Source of the DNA: Bacteroidales bacterium
GTDB lineage: Bacteria > Bacteroidota > Bacteroidia > Bacteroidales > WCHB1-69
Length of the DNA stretch: 12,029 bases
Assembly (NCBI GenBank): GCA_028683685.1
Contig: JAQUHH010000045.1
Coordinates: forward strand, 1 to 12,029
Direction: 5' to 3'
The position numbers and the translations under genes are program-made. The notes under the pieces were generated by a model. That model saw only the letters and a list, made by a program, of their open reading frames with translations. It did no database searches and was not told the DNA's origin. This document shows, in pieces, positions 6,855 through 12,029 of this stretch; within the stretch, counting starts at the first letter, position 1; every line of letters starts with the position of its first letter.

Positions 6855-8180
6855 ATGACCATGAAAAGATTTTTATTATTATTGGCTATTCTTTTGATAA
6901 ATTATAGCCTCAATGCTCAAGACTATCAACTTGGCTTTGTAGCCGAAGGCGATGCTACATCTATTGACAGTGTTTTGGTTGAAAATTTAGCACAAAACAC
7001 AAGTGTTGTTATCAATGGTACTGACATTCTTCATCTTGTTGGGACATTAGATGTTAGAAATAATGAAAAAAACAGTTTAAATCTAAGCATCTTTCCAAAC
7101 CCATTTACAGAGTTCTCAAAAATACATTTTTACACCTCAAATGCTGGTAAAAATTATGTGTCCATTATTGACATTTCAGGTAAGAAAGTTATAGAAACTG
7201 TTTTTAATTCTGAAATTGGAATGAACAGACTCAAAGTATCAGGATTATCATCAGGTTTGTATGCAATCACTATTTCAAATGACCAAGAGCAATCTACGAT
7301 GATGCTTAGTTGTGTTGAATCATCAAATTCAAACCCAAAAATATCTATTGAAAATGATATGGGAGAGAAGGAGATGAACACCCTTATTTGTAAAAAAAGA
7401 CCAGAGTCTACTATACAAATGCAATATAATCATGGAGATGTTTTAAAAGTTACTGCATTTGCGAATTCACATATTGCTGTTAAAACTATTGTTCCAGAAG
7501 CAAGCCAAGTGGTTAATAATGAGTTTCATGCATGTGTAGATAGAGATGGAAACAACTATGCAGTAGTCGTGATTGGTGCTCAAGTGTGGATGGCTGAGAA
7601 TTTACGCACTACTCATTTTAACAATGGTAATGCGATTGCAAATATCACAGATAATGGAATTTGGACAAATTTGACAGGACCAGCCTACTGTTGGTATAAT
7701 AACGATGAAAATACATACAAAAAAGCATATGGAGCTTTGTATAATTGGTACGTGGTTGAACAAGGTAATGTTTGTCCTGTTGGTTGGACAGTGCCAGCGG
7801 ACACCTTATGGACCGTGCTCGAAAATTATCTAATGTATAATGGTTTTAGTTACGATGGGCAAATAACAAGTAATAAGGTGGCAAAATCTTTAGCTTCAAC
7901 TAAAAACTGGAATTATTATAATGGAACGGGTGCTGTTGGAAACACAGATTATCCAAATTGGAGAAATAAAACAGGATTTAGTGCACAGCCAGCAGGTTCT
8001 AGGTCATACAATAGTGGAGTTTTTTCAAACAGTGGAGCCAGTGCAAATTGGTGGACATCGACAGAGTATTTAACCTCTGGTGGAAGATATGTAAATTTGA
8101 ATCGGATGAACGCTCATATATATAGACACTATTATGACAAAACAGGTGGTTATTCAATTCGTTGTGTAAAATTAAATTAA
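6855..8180 (+). CDS. Exported FISUMP-domain protein with internal T9SS sorting-domain-like segment
   Basis: The 441-residue protein has three visible parts. Residues 1-21 are a signal peptide (KRFLLLLAILLINYSLNA); the start could also be the ATG at 6861, which removes two residues. Residues about 77-150 read like a T9SS type A sorting domain: IFPNPF with PNP at 81-83, then VSIIDISGKKVIE, then GLSSGLYAITI. It sits inside the protein rather than at the end. Residues about 226-441 are a FISUMP (Fibrobacter succinogenes major paralogous) domain, with IGAQVWMAENL (W245), YGALYNWY, CPVGWTVP, GFSAQPAGSRS, NWWTSTEY and the terminal YSIRCVKLN. FISUMP proteins are abundant surface or secreted proteins of Bacteroidota and Fibrobacter with no established biochemical role. 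The next gene starts 19 nt downstream in the same direction, so an operon is likely. Domain calls are strong; function is unknown. Confidence 0.9.
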   Translation: MTMKRFLLLLAILLINYSLNAQDYQLGFVAEGDATSIDSVLVENLAQNTSVVINGTDILHLVGTLDVRNNEKNSLNLSIFPNPFTEFSKIHFYTSNAGKNYVSIIDISGKKVIETVFNSEIGMNRLKVSGLSSGLYAITISNDQEQSTMMLSCVESSNSNPKISIENDMGEKEMNTLICKKRPESTIQMQYNHGDVLKVTAFANSHIAVKTIVPEASQVVNNEFHACVDRDGNNYAVVVIGAQVWMAENLRTTHFNNGNAIANITDNGIWTNLTGPAYCWYNNDENTYKKAYGALYNWYVVEQGNVCPVGWTVPADTLWTVLENYLMYNGFSYDGQITSNKVAKSLASTKNWNYYNGTGAVGNTDYPNWRNKTGFSAQPAGSRSYNSGVFSNSGASANWWTSTEYLTSGGRYVNLNRMNAHIYRHYYDKTGGYSIRCVKLN

Positions 8181-8199
8181 TTAATAAAACTAATATATT

Positions 8200-9222
8200 A
8201 TGAAAAAGCAATTTTTTTTAATCGGATTTCTTGCAATCTCAATGATGAGTTTTGCACAAACAGCAGCCAACATAATTGTTGCCCATGCTGGAACAAGCGT
8301 TGCCTACACTAGTTTGCCCGCTGCCATTGCTGGAGCAGCGGATGGAGCCACCGTTTACATACCTGGTGGTATTCACACATTTAGTAGCGACATTACCATA
8401 TCGAAGCAACTGCATTTTAAGGGCGATGGAGTCTATACTTTAGCAGTAGCCAATGGATTGGTGCCACAAATTAGCGGCAATAAAATGATACTAAAAAGAG
8501 CAGCCCATGGATCTACTTTTGAAGGTGTATATTTTACAAATGTTCTTGAATTAAAACACGAAACAACGGATTTGAGTGGAAATTTTCACATAACGATTAA
8601 TAGATGTAAATTTGACAATAATATTATAGCTTCTGGTGGTAATTCAGTGGTTGGGAATGTAATTATAATGGTAAATCAATCAATAGTTAGTGGATTTTCT
8701 TTGTCTACTGCCATTGAGGCTTTATATGTGAACAATTCAATCATTTTAGGATCTTCTATTTATAATGTCGATCAGGGTTTGATTAAAAACTCTATTTCGC
8801 TGGATGCGATCTCTCTTCAATTAAGCAGCACGAGCAATTTATTAATAGCAAATTCAATTATTTATGGAGGTGTATCTCAAGGAACAAACAATACCGTTTC
8901 AAATTGTCTAATTAGAACAGGGAGAACAATTTCATCGGAGATTGCATCAACCAACAATCTTTGGCAAGATTGGGCTGATATTTTTGTTAATGCACCCAGT
9001 TATTCATACAATCAAGGTAATGATTATCATTTGAAGCCGGGTTGCTTGGGTATTGGTGCTGGTAATGATGGTTTGGATGTTGGAATTTATGGTGGTACAA
9101 ATCCTTGGAAAGACCAATTGATTCCTGTTTCTCCTAATGTATATCATAAGAGTGTATCTTCAAGCAATGATAGTGAAGGTAAAATAAATGCTACCTACAA
9201 AGTGAAAGCACAAACAAATTAA
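8200..9222 (+). CDS. Exported right-handed beta-helix (pectate-lyase-fold) protein
   Basis: This 340-residue protein starts with a clear signal peptide (MKKQFFLIGFLAISMMSFAQ). Residues about 25-75 match the start of pectate-lyase-fold proteins: YTSLPAAIAGAADGATVYIP, then GGIHTFSSDITISKQLHFKG. The rest is a run of short hydrophobic strands rich in N, S and I (for example VNNSIILGSS, IKNSISL, LLIANSIIYGG, VSNCLIRTG), the pattern of parallel beta-helix coils. It ends in GIYGGTNPWKD and a basic GKINATYKVKAQTN, with no T9SS tail. No catalytic site for polysaccharide cleavage is evident, so a structural or carbohydrate-binding surface role is as likely as lyase activity. It lies 19 nt after the FISUMP gene and 11 nt before the giant repeat protein, consistent with one operon. 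The fold call is good; the function is unknown. Confidence 0.85.
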   Translation: MKKQFFLIGFLAISMMSFAQTAANIIVAHAGTSVAYTSLPAAIAGAADGATVYIPGGIHTFSSDITISKQLHFKGDGVYTLAVANGLVPQISGNKMILKRAAHGSTFEGVYFTNVLELKHETTDLSGNFHITINRCKFDNNIIASGGNSVVGNVIIMVNQSIVSGFSLSTAIEALYVNNSIILGSSIYNVDQGLIKNSISLDAISLQLSSTSNLLIANSIIYGGVSQGTNNTVSNCLIRTGRTISSEIASTNNLWQDWADIFVNAPSYSYNQGNDYHLKPGCLGIGAGNDGLDVGIYGGTNPWKDQLIPVSPNVYHKSVSSSNDSEGKINATYKVKAQTN

Positions 9223-9233
9223 TAAAAGTCAAA

Positions 9234-12029
9234 ATGAAAAGAATTTTACTTTTTGTTTTATTTTTAATAGCAATTAAACTCATTTTTGCTCAACAAATTA
9301 CTCATTACGAATATTGGGTAGACGGAAATTTTAGTGATAGAACATTAAATAATGTATTGATTCCTGCTACTGATGTTGAGATTAGTTTTCAATATTCAAC
9401 ATCTTTATTACAAGATGGGATACATACTCTCAATACTCGTTTTAAGGATTCGGACAATAAATGGAGTTCGGTACAAACCGATTTTTTTATGAAAACCTCT
9501 GCTACGGGCTTGCTTACAAACCAAGTAGTAAGTTATGATTATTGGTTTGATGACAATTTTAACACCCGAATTTCTGAAAATATTGCTACTCCTTCGAATG
9601 ATGTTTTGTTGATAAAAAGTATTGATGTACAGTCACTTACAGATGGCTTACATGCTATTAATATGCGATTTAAGGATGCTTCTGGAAAATGGTCAACAAC
9701 ACAAACTGACTATTTTATAAAAACTTCTGCTTCGGGTTTATCTAGCAATCAAATAGAGAGCTACGAATATTGGTTTGATGGCAATTTTAATACCCGAACT
9801 TCTGAAAATATTGCTTCTCCAACAAACGATATTGTATTGATAAAAAGCGTTGATGTACAGTTACTTACCGACGGTCTGCACGCTTTAAATTTTAGATTTA
9901 AGGATGCTTCTGGAAAATGGTCAACAACACAAACTGACTATTTTATAAAAACTACTACCACAGGATTACCAACCAATCAAATTGTAAGTTATGATTATTG
10001 GTTTGATGACAATTTTAACAGCAGAACTTCTGAAAATATTGCTTCTCCATCAAACGATATTGTGTTGATAAAAAGCATTGATGTACAATCTCTTACTGAT
10101 GGGTTACATGCTATTAATATGCGACTTAGGGATGCTTCTGGAAAATGGTCAACAACACAAACTGACTATTTTTTGAAAACTACTACCACAGGATTACCAA
10201 CCAATCAAATTGTGAGTTATGATTATTGGTTTGATGACAATTTTAACAGCAGAACTTCTGAAAATATTGCTTCTCCATCAAACGATATTGTGTTGATGAA
10301 AAATATTGATGTACAGTCACTTACAGATGGTTTGCATGCTATTAATATGCGATTTAAAGATGCTTCTGGAAAATGGTCAACAACGCAAACTGACTATTTT
10401 TTGAAATCTACTGCCTTAGGTTTGTCTACAAATCGAATAGTGAGTTGTGAATATTGGTTTAATGAGGATTTTTCAAATAGAATTAATGCTATAACAGACC
10501 CCTTAAATGATATTACCATATTTAAACTCATTGATGTTTCTACTTTGGATCAAGGATTCCATAAAGTTAACTTTCGTTTTAAAGATGCTGCAGGACAATG
10601 GAGTTGTGTTCAAACGGATAGATTTAAAAAGTGCAATTCATATTATGCAGCACCATTAATTACTGGTGATTCAAATTATTGTGTTGGTCAAACCATTTCT
10701 CTTTCGGCAAACAGTAGCGATACAGAAACAATTCAGTATAAATGGTCCGGTCCTAATAATTACTCTTTTGTTGGTCAAAACCTGAATATTAGCAATGCAA
10801 CATTAGCAAGAAGTGGTCAATATTCTTGCATAGCAATTAAGGGGAGTGGTTTGTGTGATACAAGTATAATTGCAACAATAAACGTAACTATTAATCCTCG
10901 TCCAACTGCTTCTATTATTGGGAATAATTCAATTTGTAAGGGTGACAGTACTCTATTAATTGCTACTGGAGGGGCTGGTTATTTGTGGAGCAATACTAAT
11001 ATTAAAGATTCAATTTATGTTTCTACATCAACGAATACAAACTATACAGTAACTGTAACTTCCGAATTTGGGTGTACTTCAACGGCTTCACGTTCAATTA
11101 CAGTAAAAACTTCACCTAATGTAAACATTGTTGCATCTAATTCAACTGTTTGTTATGGATACAGTGTTTCACTGACAGCCAGTGGTGCATCAACATACTC
11201 TTGGAGTACCAATCAAACAGGGGCATCCATACTTGTAAATCCAACGGCTAATACTTCTTACTCTGTTACTGGAACAGCATCAAATGGTTGTTCAAAAACC
11301 AAAGAAATTGATATTTTTGTGGATACACCACCAACAGTAATGGCGATGGATGATGTCACCATCTGTTCGGGAAGTAATATTAATCTAACAGCCACAGGTT
11401 TTGGAACTAAAACTTGGTATGTTTTGGGCAATGCAACACCCTTGACAAACACTCTTGTTTCTCCCACAAATACAACACGTTATGTAGTAAAATCAGAAAA
11501 TGGCGTTTGTCTGGCTACTTACGACACTGTTTTGGTAAATGTTGATGTTCAGCCAAGTGCAGTTGCGATGTCGGATATTAGTATCTGTCAAGGCAGCTCA
11601 ACGAATCTCGAATCGAGTGGATTTGGCACATCATCGTGGTATTTGTTGGGCAGTTCAACCGCTTTGACTAACACATTGGTAAGTCCAACAAGCACAACTA
11701 TTTATGTTGTAAAATATGAAAATGGTGTTTGTTCGCCTGCCTACGACACGGTATCTGTAATGGTAGATTTACCACCAACAGTAATGGCGATGGATGATGT
11801 CACCATCTGTTCAGGAAGTAATATTAATCTAACAGCTACAGGTTTTGGAACTAAAACTTGGTATGTTTTGGGCAATGCAACACCCTTGGCAAACACTCTT
11901 GTTTCTCCCACAAGTACAACAAGTTATGTAGTAAAATCAGAAAATGGAGTTTGTCTGGCTACTTACGACACTGTTTTGGTAAATGTTGATGTTCAGCCAA
12001 GTGCTGTAGCCATGTTGGATATTAGTATC
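9234..12029 (+). CDS. Giant repetitive surface protein, adhesin-like (partial, C-terminus outside window)
   Basis: The frame is open from ATG 9234 for 932 codons to the right edge, so the end is missing. It begins with a signal peptide (MKRILLFVLFLIAIKLIFAQ). Residues 24 to about 467 are six repeats of 76 residues, each starting near SYDYWFDDNF and passing through LTDGLHAINMRFKDASGKW. Then come Ig/PKD-like domains: about 473-555, with the Ig-type SGQYSC; about 556-626, starting RPTASI; and about 627-699, starting SPNVNI. From residue 700 there are 74-residue modules with ICSGSN, TATGFGTKTWYVLG and YVVKSENGVC, of which two and most of a third are seen. Such architectures are typical of secreted Bacteroidota adhesins and gliding-type surface proteins, and a C-terminal T9SS domain would be expected beyond the window. 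It follows the beta-helix gene by 11 nt. The adhesin role is inferred; no enzyme motif is visible. Confidence 0.9.
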   Translation, partial: MKRILLFVLFLIAIKLIFAQQITHYEYWVDGNFSDRTLNNVLIPATDVEISFQYSTSLLQDGIHTLNTRFKDSDNKWSSVQTDFFMKTSATGLLTNQVVSYDYWFDDNFNTRISENIATPSNDVLLIKSIDVQSLTDGLHAINMRFKDASGKWSTTQTDYFIKTSASGLSSNQIESYEYWFDGNFNTRTSENIASPTNDIVLIKSVDVQLLTDGLHALNFRFKDASGKWSTTQTDYFIKTTTTGLPTNQIVSYDYWFDDNFNSRTSENIASPSNDIVLIKSIDVQSLTDGLHAINMRLRDASGKWSTTQTDYFLKTTTTGLPTNQIVSYDYWFDDNFNSRTSENIASPSNDIVLMKNIDVQSLTDGLHAINMRFKDASGKWSTTQTDYFLKSTALGLSTNRIVSCEYWFNEDFSNRINAITDPLNDITIFKLIDVSTLDQGFHKVNFRFKDAAGQWSCVQTDRFKKCNSYYAAPLITGDSNYCVGQTISLSANSSDTETIQYKWSGPNNYSFVGQNLNISNATLARSGQYSCIAIKGSGLCDTSIIATINVTINPRPTASIIGNNSICKGDSTLLIATGGAGYLWSNTNIKDSIYVSTSTNTNYTVTVTSEFGCTSTASRSITVKTSPNVNIVASNSTVCYGYSVSLTASGASTYSWSTNQTGASILVNPTANTSYSVTGTASNGCSKTKEIDIFVDTPPTVMAMDDVTICSGSNINLTATGFGTKTWYVLGNATPLTNTLVSPTNTTRYVVKSENGVCLATYDTVLVNVDVQPSAVAMSDISICQGSSTNLESSGFGTSSWYLLGSSTALTNTLVSPTSTTIYVVKYENGVCSPAYDTVSVMVDLPPTVMAMDDVTICSGSNINLTATGFGTKTWYVLGNATPLANTLVSPTSTTSYVVKSENGVCLATYDTVLVNVDVQPSAVAMLDISI
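9303..10635 (+). repeat. Six tandem 228-bp coding repeats (76 residues each)
   Basis: Units begin at 9303, 9531, 9759, 9987, 10215 and 10443, exactly 228 bp apart with no insertions or deletions. The conserved Trp codon of the YWF motif falls at 9315, 9543, 9771, 9999, 10227 and 10455. The outer units (1 and 6) are the most diverged, and units 2-5 are close to each other. Segments 9903-10069 and 10131-10297 differ at only three positions by my count. Each unit is probably one small beta-rich domain of the surface protein. Confidence 0.93.
11328..12029 (+). repeat. Alternating 222-bp modules forming a 444-bp super-repeat (continues past the right edge)
   Basis: Equivalent Pro codons at 11331, 11553 and 11775 mark 222-bp (74-residue) modules. 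The first and third are nearly identical: 11328-11585 against 11772-12029 differ at about 10 of 258 positions by my count. The middle one is clearly diverged. The repeating unit is therefore a two-module, 444-bp block that was duplicated recently. The array is cut by the window end, so the copy number is unknown. Confidence 0.9.

Noticed and set aside
5477..8211. Open frames at 5477-5701 plus, 7154-7381 minus and 7999-8211 minus
   Set aside because: They are shadows of the PHP-domain gene and of the FISUMP gene.
11258..11467. Minus-strand open frame of 69 residues
   Set aside because: It is antisense to the giant surface protein and arises from the repeated module sequence.
9303..12029. CRISPR array or transposon repeats
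   Set aside because: The repeats are 222-228 bp, in frame and coding, and contiguous without unique spacers. They are protein domain repeats.

Overview
The window looks like a Bacteroidota chromosome segment. It is AT-rich, and one protein ends in a clear type IX secretion (T9SS) sorting domain. Other signs are a FISUMP-domain protein, weak or absent Shine-Dalgarno sequences, and several TAnnTTTG-type -7 boxes. Genus cannot be told from this sequence alone. No RNA gene, insertion sequence, CRISPR array or integrase was seen.

Layout. (1) Positions 1-2438, minus strand, hold a restriction-modification module. A small Xre-type HTH regulator overlaps by 4 nt a large N6-adenine methylase that carries an N-terminal PD-(D/E)XK nuclease-like domain and runs off the left edge. 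A Bacteroidota-type promoter and an imperfect palindrome overlapping its -7 box lie just upstream of the regulator. (2) Positions 2439-2880 are a divergent intergenic region with a G-rich, gene-free patch of unknown origin. (3) Positions 2881-4209, plus strand, encode MiaB, the tRNA methylthiotransferase and the one clear housekeeping gene. (4) Positions 4214-6514, minus strand and tail to tail with miaB, encode a secreted PHP-domain metallohydrolase with a C-terminal T9SS sorting domain. (5) Positions 6515-6854 are an AT-rich divergent intergenic region. (6) Positions 6855-12029, plus strand, hold a tight run of three exported proteins with gaps of 19 and 11 nt, probably one operon. They are a FISUMP protein with an internal sorting-domain-like segment, a beta-helix protein, and the start of a very large repetitive surface protein. 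That last protein carries six 76-residue repeats, then Ig/PKD-like domains, then 74-residue modules, and continues past the right edge.

How the parts relate. The restriction-modification module is a self-contained defence unit next to a core gene. The regulator probably controls its own promoter and, through the overlap, the nuclease-methylase. The three-gene block on the right is probably a cell-surface or adhesion module exported by Sec and, at least in part, T9SS. I do not see a convincing entirely new system. The items most worth a second look are the regulator plus nuclease-methylase fusion with its candidate operator, the internally placed sorting domain, and the two repeat arrays that show recent homogenisation.
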